This document shows, one piece after another, positions 31,721 through 40,713 of a DNA stretch of 64,000 nucleotides. Origin of the DNA: DASSUW01 sp963844205 (GTDB lineage: Bacteria > Actinomycetota > Thermoleophilia > Solirubrobacterales > Solirubrobacteraceae). Below the pieces are notes generated by a model. The model was not told where the DNA came from, did not search any database, and saw only the letters and a program-made list of their open reading frames with translations. Positions within the stretch are counted from its first letter, which is position 1. Each line of letters begins with the position of its first letter. The position numbers were made by a program, and so were the translations under genes. The stretch lies in contig CAWJNK010000004.1 in the NCBI GenBank assembly GCA_963844205.1, forward strand, positions 1 to 64,000. The letters run 5' to 3'.

Positions 31721-33854
31721 ATGCGAACGGCAGCCAAACTGGCTTGCCTGGTCGTCGGTCTCTGCGCGCTGCCATCGACCGCAGCCGCCCAGTTCCCGGA
31801 CTCGTCTCAGTTCCAGAAGGTGACACTGAACGACCGTCCGGGCGAGCCGATGAGCTTGGCCGTCCTGCCGGACGGCCGCGTGCTGCACACGGCGCGCACC
31901 GGCGAGATCCGCATCCACAACCCTCGGACCGGCCTCAACACGATGGCCGCCGACATGCGCCAGAGCCCGGCGGGGCTGTACCAGCACGACGAGGAAGGCG
32001 TGCAGGGCATCGCGCTCGACCCGAACTTCGCGAGCAACCGCTGGGTCTACGTCTACTACTCGCCGAGGCTCAACACGCCGACCGATCAGCCCGGCACCGG
32101 CCTCAACGAGGGCGACGCCCCATTCAACCTCAACACGCCCGAGGACCGGGCGCGGTTGGCGCTCTTCAAGGGCGCTATCCGGCTCTCGCGTTTCAAGTGG
32201 ACGGGCGAAAAGCTCGACTTCAGCACCGAGCAGAAGATCATCGACGTCCCGGTCGATCGCGGCATCTGCTGCCACGTCGGCGGCAAGATCGACTTCGACG
32301 GAGTCGGCAACCTCTTCCTCTCAACGGGCGACGACACGAACCCGTTCGAGTCGGAGGGCTACGCGCCGATCGACGAGCGGTCGAACCGCAACCCGGCGTT
32401 CGACGCCCAGCGCACGTCCGCCAACACGAACGACCTGCGCGGGAAGATCCTGCGTATCCGCCCCAACGCGAACGGCGGCTACAGCATCCCGAGCGGGAAC
32501 CTGTTCCGGCCGGGCATGCCGGAGACGAAGCCCGAGATCTACGCCATGGGCTTCCGCAACCCGTTCCGCATCTCCGTCGACCGCAAGTCGAACGCCGTCT
32601 ACGTCGGCGACTACTCGCCCGACGCCCAGATGGACGACCCGGCTCGCGGGCCGCGGGGCATCGGTCGCTGGATGCTCGTGGACGAGCCGGCCAACTTCGG
32701 CTGGCCCTACTGCATGACGCCCGACCTCGCCTACCGCGACTACGACTTCGGGACGAAGCAGTCGGGCCCGGCGTTCGACTGCCAGCGGCCGGTCAACGCC
32801 TCGCCGAACAACACGGGCCGCCGGCAGCTGCCCCCGGTCGACGAAGCCGGACGTGTACTACAGCTACCCGGCCAACGACTACGGCCTGTTCCCCGAGCTG
32901 CTCGCGGACCGGGGCGGGAACGGCATCGGCCCGATGGGCGGTCCCGCGTACGCGTTCAACAGCGCCAGCAGCTCCGAGACCAAGTGGCCGAGCGTGTTCG
33001 ACGGTCACCCGCTGTTCTACGAGTGGACCCGCGACTACGTGAAGGTGTTCGAGCTCAACCGCCCGAACGGCGACAGCCTGAAGGCGATCCACAGGCTGTT
33101 CCCGGGCGGGCCGAACGGGATCATCCAGGACAACCCGATGGACATGGAGTACGGGCCTGACGGCGCGCTCTACACGCTCGAGTACGGCGACGGGTTCTTC
33201 CTCGAGACCCCGGAGGCGCAGCTGTCGCGCATCGACTTCGTGCGCAACGGCGAGTACACGCCGGTGCCGAAGGTCTCGGCGAGCCCGACGACCGCGACGG
33301 CGCCCCCGCTGCGGGTGCGCTTCTCGAGCCAGGGGACGAGCGACCCCGACGGTGACCGCCTCACGTACGCGTGGGATTTCGACGCGAACGGGACCGTGGA
33401 CTCGGACGCGCGGAACCCGACGTTCACCTACACCCAGCGCGGCATCTTCGACGCCACGCTGAGGGTGACCGACACGTCTGGTCGCTCGGCCTCCGCCTCG
33501 GTGCGGATCTTCATCGGCAACCAGGCGCCGGTGGTCAACCTCGACACCGAGCCGGATCCCGGCGAGCCGTTCCAGTTCGGCCAGACCGTCACGTACACCG
33601 TGACGGTGACCGACGACCAGCCGGTCGACTGCGCGCGTGTGAGCGTGACCTACATCCTCGGCCACGACGAGCACGGGCATCCGCAGGGCTCGACCGCGGG
33701 CTGCTCGGGCGAGATCGAGACCCCGCCGCTCGACGCAGCGCACGCGGGCGCCGGGAACCTCGCCGGGGTGTTCGTGGCCAGCTACACCGACCAGCCCGCC
33801 GGCGAGGATCCGCAGACGGGCAGCGACGAGGTGGTGCTGCGGCCGAACCCGTAG
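31721..33854 (+). pseudogene. PQQ-type sugar dehydrogenase with PKD domain, one frameshift
   Basis: Signal peptide MRTAAKLACLVVGLCALPST, then a six-blade beta-propeller: MSLAVLPDGRVLHTARTGEI, GVQGIALDPNFASNRWVYVY, ICCHVGGKIDFDGVGNLFLS, FRNPFRISVDRKSNAVYVGD. At about 32841 one extra base shifts the frame. The other frame continues DVYYSYPANDYGLFPELL, GDGFFLETPEAQLSRIDFVR and then a PKD domain (YAWDFDANGTVDSDARNPTF) and a beta domain to 33854. About 710 residues would result if the base were removed. All domains remain, so this is either a very recent break or a sequencing error. Secreted sugar or aldose oxidation is the likely role. Confidence 0.8.
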
Positions 33855-33855
33855 G

Positions 33856-34437
33856 TCAGCTCTCCTCGAGCTCGAGCCACTTCGCGACGGCGGGTGGCTC
33901 ATAGGCGGCGAGCCGGTCGAGCAACTCGGCCGGCTCGTCCGCCACGCTCAGTACCGCGCGGTGCTGAGGGCGCAGGAAGCCCTCGGCGACCGCGTGGTCG
34001 AGGAACGCGGCGAGGTGGTCGTAGTAGCCCTTGACGTTGAGGACGCCGCACGCCTTGTCGTGGATGCCGAGCTGGCTCCACGTGTAGACCTCGATCAGCT
34101 CCTCGAGCGTGCCGATGCCGCCGGGCACGGCGACGAACGCGTCCGCCAGCTCCGCCATCAGCGCCTTGCGCTCGTGCATCGAGCCGACGACGCGCAGCTC
34201 GGTCAGCCGGGGGTGGCCGATCTCGCGGTCGATCAGCCCCTTCGGCATGACGCCGATCGCCTCGCCGCCGGCGTCCAGCACCGTGTCGGCCAGCACGCCC
34301 ATGAGGCCGACCTTGCCGCCGCCGTACACGAGCCCGATCCCGCGGGCCGCGAGCTCGGCGGCGAACGCCCTCGCCGCCTCGGCGTAGGCGGGGTCGCTGC
34401 CGGGGTTGGACCCGGCGTAGACGCAGACTCGGCGCAC
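33856..34437 (-). CDS. LOG-family protein (TIGR00730, cytokinin-riboside phosphoribohydrolase-like)
   Basis: 193 residues from GTG 34437; an ATG at 34458 is possible. RVCVYAGSNPGSDPAYAEAA, GLVYGGGKVGLMGVLADTVL, the substrate motif MHERKALMAELADAFVAVPG and PGGIGTLEELIEVYTW. The PGGxGTxxE motif is the signature of LOG enzymes, which cleave nucleoside 5'-monophosphates. It is divergent from the aldo/keto reductase and converges on the broken sugar dehydrogenase. Confidence 0.9.
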   Translation of the reverse strand: MRRVCVYAGSNPGSDPAYAEAARAFAAELAARGIGLVYGGGKVGLMGVLADTVLDAGGEAIGVMPKGLIDREIGHPRLTELRVVGSMHERKALMAELADAFVAVPGGIGTLEELIEVYTWSQLGIHDKACGVLNVKGYYDHLAAFLDHAVAEGFLRPQHRAVLSVADEPAELLDRLAAYEPPAVAKWLELEES

Positions 34438-34456
34438 GACGTGCGACCTTAGTCCC

Positions 34457-35467
34457 ATGGACACCGCTTCGCTCGGACCGCTGACGGTCAGCCGCCTCGC
34501 CCTCGGCACGATGCTGATGGGTGGCGCGACGCCGGAGGACGAGTCCCACCGCATCCTCGACCGCTTCCTGGAGGCGGGCGGCACCCTCGTCGATACCGCC
34601 GACGTCTACGGCGACGGCCGCTCCGAGGAGGTGCTCGCGCCGTGGCTGGCTCGGCACCGCGACGAGGTCGTCGTCGCCACCAAGGTCCGCTTCAAGGTCT
34701 CCGACCCCGGCGGGGAGGGGCTGGCCCCCGACCGCATCCGCGCGGCGTGCGACGCCTCGCTGCGGCGGCTTGGGATCGACGTCATCGACCTCTACCAGGT
34801 CCACGCGCCCGATCCGTCGGTGCCGCTGGAGGAGACCCTGGAGGCGCTCGACGGGCTCGTGCGCGCCGGCAAGGTGCGGGCGCTGGGCGCCTCGAACTAC
34901 CCGGGCTGGCTGCTGGCGTGGGCCGTCTCGCTCCAGGACCGGCACGGCTGGTCGCCGTTCGTGAGCCTGCAGCCGCAGTACTCGCTGGTCGAGCGGTCGG
35001 TCGAGCTGGACCTGCTCCCGTTCACGCGCGCCGCCGGGCTCGGCGTGCTGCCGTGGGGGCCGCTGGGGGCCGGGTTCCTGAGCGGCAAGTACAAGCGCGA
35101 CGAGCCGCTGCCGGAGGGCAGCCGGATGGCCGACGCGGGCGAGGACCTGGAGGAGGCCGAGCACCGCCGGGCGGTCGAGCACAACTTCCAGGTGGTCGAC
35201 GCGGCGACCGAGATCGCCGAGGCCCACGGCGCGACGGTGCCGCAGGTGGCGCTCGCATGGCTGCTCGGGGTCGAGGGCGTGACGGCGCCGATCGTCGGCG
35301 CGCGCACGCTCGCGCACCTCGAGGACGCGCTCGGGTGCTTCGCCGTGGACCTCTCGCCGGAGGAGCGCGCGCGGCTCGAGGCCCCGGCGCCGCCGCCGGA
35401 GCTCTATCCGCAGCGAATGCTGGTCGACCAGAACGGGATGGTCCGCCTCACGGGGCGGCTCCGTTGA
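34457..35467 (+). CDS. Aldo/keto reductase
   Basis: 336 residues, TIM barrel. The catalytic set is visible: DTADVYGDGRSEEVL (Asp, Tyr), VVATKVRFKV (Lys), DLYQVHAPDPSV (His). NADP-binding end: LGVEGVTAPIVGARTLAHLE. Similar to YhdN/Tas-like reductases that reduce aldehydes and ketones. Substrate unknown. Its stop directly abuts a large inverted-repeat element. Confidence 0.9.
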   Translation: MDTASLGPLTVSRLALGTMLMGGATPEDESHRILDRFLEAGGTLVDTADVYGDGRSEEVLAPWLARHRDEVVVATKVRFKVSDPGGEGLAPDRIRAACDASLRRLGIDVIDLYQVHAPDPSVPLEETLEALDGLVRAGKVRALGASNYPGWLLAWAVSLQDRHGWSPFVSLQPQYSLVERSVELDLLPFTRAAGLGVLPWGPLGAGFLSGKYKRDEPLPEGSRMADAGEDLEEAEHRRAVEHNFQVVDAATEIAEAHGATVPQVALAWLLGVEGVTAPIVGARTLAHLEDALGCFAVDLSPEERARLEAPAPPPELYPQRMLVDQNGMVRLTGRLR

Positions 35468-35654
35468 CGAACGTCAACTGCGGGCATTGAGGGAGGCGAA
35501 CCCATAGGTTTCGTGAAATCTCGGCGGCATCCCCCACCCGGATTTCACGAAACCGCCGGATACGAGGGGTTTCGTGAAATCCGGCGGTCCGGACCGCCCC
35601 GAATTGCACGAAACCCACGGGTCTGCCTCCCTCAATGCCCGCAGTTGACGTTCG
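35468..35654. repeat. Nested inverted-repeat element filling an intergenic gap
   Basis: Outer arms of 30 bases (35468-35497 and 35625-35654, beginning CGAACGTCAACTGCGGGCAT) are perfect inverted copies. Inside are two more hairpins. GGTTTCGTGAAATC (35507-35520) pairs with GATTTCACGAAACC (35541-35554). GGGTTTCGTGAAATCCGGCG (35567-35586 onward) pairs with the strand ending ACGAAACCC (to 35616) around GGCGGTCC/GGACCGCC. TTTCGTGAAAT or its complement thus occurs four times, once with a changed base. The element occupies nearly all 193 bases between two convergent genes. It may be a MITE-like or REP-like repeat, or a large bidirectional terminator. Confidence 0.85.
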
Positions 35655-35660
35655 CCGGCG

Positions 35661-36731
35661 CTACAGCGCGTTCAACAGCCGCGCCAGATCGCTCTCGTCG
35701 TTCCAGGCCCCCACCGAGGCGCGGACGTAGGGCGTGCCGGGGAGGTCGCGGATGATGACGCCGGCGTCGGCGAGCCGCGCTCGGGTCGCGGCCGGGTCGG
35801 GATCCTCGAACGCGACGAGCGTCGTGGCGCCCCGCGGCGCGACCGTGCGACCGCGGGCGGCGAGCTCGTCCGCGAGGCGGGCGGCGAGGGCGGCGGACCG
35901 GGCGTACACGGCGTCGAAGCCCGCGGCGGCCAGCAGCTTCGTCGCCGCGAGCGAGAACGCGGCCGCCTCGCGCGACAGGGATGCGGTGTCGAAGCGGCGC
36001 GCGTCGGTGCGCAGGGCGGCGTCGAACCCCGCGTGGCCGTTCTCGAAGCAGACGTAGCTGGGGGCGACCACGCGCACGCCGCGCGCGAACTCCGGCTCGA
36101 CGTAGAGCATCCCGGTGCCGTCGGAGCCGCACAGCCACTTCTGGCCGGCGGCGGCGTAGGCGGCGCACCCGAGCGCGCGCACGTCGATGGGAATCGCGCC
36201 CGCGCCCTGGGCGCCGTCGAGCACGACGGGCACGCCGACCTCCGCGAGCGCGGCCGGTGCGACCTCGCCGGTGACCCAGGACACGTGCGAGCAGGCGACG
36301 AGCGTGGTGCGCTCGCTCACCGCGTCGGCCACGTCGCGCAGCGGCACGATCCGCAGCGACACGCCGCGGTCGCGCAGCGCGAGCAGCGGCCCGACCAGCC
36401 CGGGGTGCTCGGCGTCGGAGGTCACGATCTCGTCGCCCGGGCCGAGGTCGAGCCCGGCCAGCACGGTCCCGAGCCCCTCGCTGGTGGACGTCTTGAGCGC
36501 GAGGTCGGCCGTGTCGCAGCCGAGGATCTGCGCGTACAGCCCGCGCAGCTCGTCCTGCGCGGCGAACCGGGCCTCGAAGTGCGGCGCGTACCGCCCGTCG
36601 GCGAGCTCGGCCTCGAGCGCGTCGTGCGCCGCGCGGACCGCCACCGCCGGCACCGGCCCGTCCGTCCCCGCGTTCATGAACGCGAGGCGATCCAGCACGG
36701 GGAACTCGGCACGGAGGGCGGCAGCGTCCAT
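35661..36731 (-). CDS. Class V aminotransferase (PLP enzyme)
   Basis: 356 residues. FMNAGTDGPVPAVAVRAAHD, LALKTSTSEGLGTVLAGLDL, DEIVTSDAEHPG, VVLDGAQGAGAIPIDV and the PLP Lys in YAAAGQKWLCGSDGTGMLYV. Later RFDTASLSREAAAF and PGTPYVRASVGAWN. Close in pattern to isopenicillin-N-epimerase or cysteine-desulfurase-like members. The substrate cannot be told; no sulfur-transfer partner is near. Confidence 0.87.
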   Translation of the reverse strand: MDAAALRAEFPVLDRLAFMNAGTDGPVPAVAVRAAHDALEAELADGRYAPHFEARFAAQDELRGLYAQILGCDTADLALKTSTSEGLGTVLAGLDLGPGDEIVTSDAEHPGLVGPLLALRDRGVSLRIVPLRDVADAVSERTTLVACSHVSWVTGEVAPAALAEVGVPVVLDGAQGAGAIPIDVRALGCAAYAAAGQKWLCGSDGTGMLYVEPEFARGVRVVAPSYVCFENGHAGFDAALRTDARRFDTASLSREAAAFSLAATKLLAAAGFDAVYARSAALAARLADELAARGRTVAPRGATTLVAFEDPDPAATRARLADAGVIIRDLPGTPYVRASVGAWNDESDLARLLNAL

Positions 36732-36743
36732 GGGGACGGGACG

Positions 36744-37205
36744 CTAGCGGCCGCAGACGGGCCAGGGCGACGCGCCCGCGCGCGAGTAGAGGATCGCCGC
36801 GCGGCGATCCTGCTCGGCCTCGGGCGCCGCGGCGGGATCGCCGGTGCCGCCCACCGACCGCCAGGTCGCGAGATCGAACTGGTACTTGCCGCGGTAGAGG
36901 CCGCCGCCGCCGATCGCGCGCGGGTTGCCACCGGACTCGCAGGCGGCGATCGCCTGCAGCGCGGGGGAGACCGGCGGTGCCTGCGCGGCCCGGCGGCGGG
37001 CGCGGCGCGCGGCGGCGCGCCTGCGGTCCTGCTTGCGGTCCTCGCGGGCGACAGTACGCATCTGGTCCTCGACCGTCGGGTGGCCGGCGAGCGAGGCGCG
37101 CAGCGGGGTCGGCGGCTCGCCCACCTCTTCGTCCGCGAGGGCGGCGGGCACCGCGAGCAGCGTGCCCGCGAGCGCAAGCGCGGTCGTCGTCTTCGGGTTC
37201 ATCAT
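36744..37205 (-). CDS. Secreted transglycosylase-like (resuscitation-promoting-factor-type) protein
   Basis: 153 residues from ATG 37205 (or 37202). Signal peptide TTTALALAGTLLAVPAALAD; a basic coiled linker REDRKQDRRRAAARRARRRA; then PALQAIAACESGGNPRAIGG, LYRGKYQFDLATWRSVGGTG and ILYSRAGASPWPVCG. The catalytic Glu is in ACESGGN, and the two Cys (ACESG, PVCG) form the usual disulfide of Rpf-type domains. It cleaves cell-wall glycan, possibly in regrowth from dormancy. Confidence 0.85.
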   Translation of the reverse strand: MMNPKTTTALALAGTLLAVPAALADEEVGEPPTPLRASLAGHPTVEDQMRTVAREDRKQDRRRAAARRARRRAAQAPPVSPALQAIAACESGGNPRAIGGGGLYRGKYQFDLATWRSVGGTGDPAAAPEAEQDRRAAILYSRAGASPWPVCGR

Positions 37206-37401
37206 CACGTTCCTCGACAGCCCGCAGGAAGGCAGGCCGGATGGCTTCCAAGTCACAAGGACGGCGTCCACCCGCGGGCCCATTCCGCTCGTCGCGCTCG
37301 AATCGGCGCGGCGCATGGCCACGCGGCGGTCCTCCACCGTCGCGGCAAACAGGCTAGCAGCGCCCGCGCGGTCCGATGCGGCTCCTACGCTGGCGCCAGC
37401 G

Positions 37402-40400
37402 ATGCTGCACGTCCATCGAGCCGAGCGAGCCGACGCGCTGGTCGCGGCCCTGCGCGACCTGCTCGCCGAGCCGCTGCCCGACCCGTTCGCGCCCGACGTG
37501 GTGGCAGTTCCCACGCGCGGGATGGAGCGGTGGCTGAGCCAGCGGATGTCGTCCGGGCTGGGCGCGACGCCCGGCCGGCAGGACGGCGTGTGCGCGAACG
37601 TCGACTTCCCGTCGCCACGGCGGCTGGTGAGCGACGCCGTGGCGGCCGCGACGGGGATCGAGCCCGACGCCGACCCGTGGCTGCCGGAGCGGTCGGTGTG
37701 GCCGCTGCTCGAGATCGTCGACGACTGCCTCGCCGAGCCGTGGCTGGGCGCCCTCGCCGCCCACGTCGCCACCAACCCCGGCGGCCGCTTCGCCGCCGTC
37801 CGCCATCTGGCCGACCTGTTCGACGCGTACGCGCTGCACCGCCCGGCGATGCTCGCCGGCTGGGCCGCCGGAGACGACAACGGCTGGCAGGCCGAGCTGT
37901 GGCGGCGGCTGGCCGCGGCGATCCCCGAGCCGGGGCCCGCCGAGCGGGTGCAGGCCGCGTGCGCTCGCCTGCGCGACGACCCTGCGGTGGTCGACCTGCC
38001 CGACCGCCTCTCGCTGTTCGGGCTCACGCGGCTGCCGACCGGCCGGCTGGACGTCCTGCGCGCACTCGGCGCCCACCGCGACGTCCACCTGTGCGTGCTG
38101 CACCCGTCGCCCGGACTCTGGGAGCGGATCCGCGGCCACCCGCCGGTGGTCCGGCGCCGCGAGGACCCGACGAACGGGCTCGCCGACAACCCGCTGCTCG
38201 CCTCCTGGGGCCACGACTCGCGCGAGCTCCAGCTCGTCCTCGAGCCGGGCGACGCCCGCGACCACCGTCACGCCGTCGACCACGGCGACGCCGACACGCT
38301 GCTGGCCCGCATCCAGGCCGACATCCGCGAGGACCGCGCGCCACCGGCCGCCGACGACCCCGCGCGGGCGCTTCTCGACGCCGGCGACCGGAGCATCCAG
38401 GTCCACTCGTGCCACGGTCGCACCCGGCAGGTGGAGATCCTGCGCGACGCGATCCTGCACCAGCTCGCCGACGACCCGACGCTCGAGCCGCGCGACGTGA
38501 TCGTCATGTGCCCCGACATCGAGACGTTCGCGCCGCTGATCCAGGCCACGTTCGGCGCGGGCGCGGTGAGCGAGGACGAGCGGCCCGGCGCGCTGCCGGA
38601 CCTGCGCGTCCGGCTCGCCGACCGCTCGATCCGTCAGACCAACCCGGTGCTCGGCGTCGTCGCCCGGCTGCTCGAGCTCGCCGACCAGCGGCTCACCGCC
38701 TCGCAGGTCCTCGACCTCGCCGACCGCGAGCCGGTGCGGCGCAGGTTCGTCTTCGACGACGACGAGCTCGCCCGCGCCGAGGAGTGGGTCCGCGCGAGCG
38801 GGATCCGCTGGGGGCTCGACGCCGCGCACCGCGCGCCGTTCAAGCTCGACCTGGAGAGCGGGACGTGGCGGTTCGGGCTCGACCGCCTGCTGGTCGGCGT
38901 GACCATGACCGAGGACGACCAGCGGCTGTTCGAGGGCGTGCTCCCGCTCGACGACGTCGACAGCGGGGCGATCGAGCTCGCCGGGCGCTTCGCCGAGCTG
39001 CTCGATCGTGTGGAGGCGGCCGTCGACGCCCTCGGCACGCCCAAGCCGGTGCAGGAGTGGGTGGGGGCGATCGCCGCGGCGGCCGACGGCCTCACCGCCA
39101 CGAGCCCGCGCGACGCCTGGCAGCGCGCCGAGCTGCAGCGGCTGCTCGACGACGTCGCCGCCGAGGCCGCCGGCAACCCGACTGCCCTCCGCCTGCAGGA
39201 GGTGCGCGCGCTGCTCGCCGACCGCCTGCGCGGCCGGCCCACGCGCACGAACTTCCGCACCGGCCACCTCACCGTGTGCACGCTGGTGCCGATGCGGTCG
39301 GTCCCGCACCGCGTCGTCTGCCTGCTCGGGCTCGACGACGGCGCGTTCCCGCGCAAGACGCCCCGCGACGGTGACGACCTGATGCTCGACGACCCGCACG
39401 TCGGCGAGCGCGACGCCCGCACCGAGGACCGTCAGCTGCTGCTGGACGCGCTGATGGCCGCCCGCGACCGGCTGATCGTGACCTACACCGGCAACGACGA
39501 GCGCACGAACCTGCCGCGGCCGCCAGCGGTCCCGGTCGGCGAGCTGCTCGACGTGGTCGACCGCACCGTCCGCACGGACGCCGACCGCCCGCGCGACCAG
39601 GTGATCGTCCGCCACCCGCTGCAGCCGTTCGACCAGCGCAACTTCGCGCCCGGCGGCCTGGTCCCCGACCGCGTCTGGAGCTTCGACCGCGTCACGCTCG
39701 ACGGCGCCCGCGCGCTCGACGCCGAGCGCCCCCGGCCCGGCCCGTTCCTCGCGCGCCCCCTCCCGCCGCTCGACGATCCCGTGATCGAGCTCGCCGACCT
39801 CGTGCGCTTCGCCGAGCGGCCGGTGCGTGCGTTCCTGCGCCGGCGGCTCGGGATCCGCGTCGGGAGCTTCTCCGACGAGATCGAGGATGCCCTGCCCGTC
39901 GAGCTCGACGGCCTCGGCCGCTGGGGCGTCGGCACCCGCCTGCTCGAGGCGCGCCTGGCCGGCATCGACCCGGAGACCGCGAAGCGCGCCGAGATCGCCC
40001 GCGGGACGCTGCCGCCCGGCTACCTCGGCAAGCCGGTGATCGACCGCATCCGGCCGACCGTCGAGCAGATCGTCCGCGAGGCGCCCGCCGGTGAGCTGAC
40101 CTCGCTCGACGTCCGGGTCACGCTGCCCGACGGCCGGACGGTGAGCGGCACCGTGCCCGACCTCGTCGACCACACGCTGCGCGCCGTCACGTATTCGCGC
40201 GTCAACGCGCGCCACCGGCTGGGTGCCTGGGTGCGACTGCTCGCGCTCACCGCGGGCCATCCCGACCGGTCATTCGACGCGCTCACCGTCGGGCAGGCGC
40301 AGGACCCGGACGCGAGCGTCGCCGTGGCCCGGATCGGCCCGCTCGACCCCACCGAGGCGCTCGACCACCTGGCCGTCCTCGTCGACCTCTACGACCGCGG

Positions 40401-40713
40401 CATGCGCGAGCCGGCGCCGCTCTACTGCCTCACCTCGGCCGCCTACGCGCGCGCGGCCCGCGACGGCGGCGAGCCGGTGGCCGCCGCGCGCGCCGAATGG
40501 GAGGGCACGCACGCGCGCCCCGGTGAGGCCGACGACGCGGAGCACCAGCTCGTGCTCGGCGGCGTCCTCGGCTTCGACGAGCTGCTGGTCGCGCGACCGC
40601 AGGCCGACGAGCACGGACCGCTGTGGGACGCGCACGAACCCCGACGGCTCGGGCGCTGGGCGCGTCGCCTGTGGGACGGGCTGCTGGCGCACGAGCGGGT
40701 GGACGAGCGATGA
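37402..40713 (+). CDS. recC: Exodeoxyribonuclease V gamma subunit RecC
   Basis: 1103 residues from ATG 37402. MLHVHRAERADALVAALRDL at the start, VVAVPTRGMERWLSQRMSS, LSLFGLTRLPTGRLDVLRAL, IQVHSCHGRTRQVEILRDAI and VPHRVVCLLGLDDGAFPRKT are standard RecC landmarks. RecC is an inactive helicase-like subunit that splits DNA strands and scans for a Chi-like signal. Length is normal. The gene overlaps recB by four bases. Which recombination signal it recognises in this organism is unknown. Confidence 0.93.
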   Translation: MLHVHRAERADALVAALRDLLAEPLPDPFAPDVVAVPTRGMERWLSQRMSSGLGATPGRQDGVCANVDFPSPRRLVSDAVAAATGIEPDADPWLPERSVWPLLEIVDDCLAEPWLGALAAHVATNPGGRFAAVRHLADLFDAYALHRPAMLAGWAAGDDNGWQAELWRRLAAAIPEPGPAERVQAACARLRDDPAVVDLPDRLSLFGLTRLPTGRLDVLRALGAHRDVHLCVLHPSPGLWERIRGHPPVVRRREDPTNGLADNPLLASWGHDSRELQLVLEPGDARDHRHAVDHGDADTLLARIQADIREDRAPPAADDPARALLDAGDRSIQVHSCHGRTRQVEILRDAILHQLADDPTLEPRDVIVMCPDIETFAPLIQATFGAGAVSEDERPGALPDLRVRLADRSIRQTNPVLGVVARLLELADQRLTASQVLDLADREPVRRRFVFDDDELARAEEWVRASGIRWGLDAAHRAPFKLDLESGTWRFGLDRLLVGVTMTEDDQRLFEGVLPLDDVDSGAIELAGRFAELLDRVEAAVDALGTPKPVQEWVGAIAAAADGLTATSPRDAWQRAELQRLLDDVAAEAAGNPTALRLQEVRALLADRLRGRPTRTNFRTGHLTVCTLVPMRSVPHRVVCLLGLDDGAFPRKTPRDGDDLMLDDPHVGERDARTEDRQLLLDALMAARDRLIVTYTGNDERTNLPRPPAVPVGELLDVVDRTVRTDADRPRDQVIVRHPLQPFDQRNFAPGGLVPDRVWSFDRVTLDGARALDAERPRPGPFLARPLPPLDDPVIELADLVRFAERPVRAFLRRRLGIRVGSFSDEIEDALPVELDGLGRWGVGTRLLEARLAGIDPETAKRAEIARGTLPPGYLGKPVIDRIRPTVEQIVREAPAGELTSLDVRVTLPDGRTVSGTVPDLVDHTLRAVTYSRVNARHRLGAWVRLLALTAGHPDRSFDALTVGQAQDPDASVAVARIGPLDPTEALDHLAVLVDLYDRGMREPAPLYCLTSAAYARAARDGGEPVAAARAEWEGTHARPGEADDAEHQLVLGGVLGFDELLVARPQADEHGPLWDAHEPRRLGRWARRLWDGLLAHERVDER

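Noticed and set aside
36033..39374. 1113-codon plus-strand open frame through the aminotransferase and recC
   Set aside because: Arg/Ala/Pro-rich translation without motifs; the aminotransferase and RecC explain the region.
37354..40260. 968-codon minus-strand open frame opposite recC
   Set aside because: Shadow of recC; no start signal and no recognised domain.
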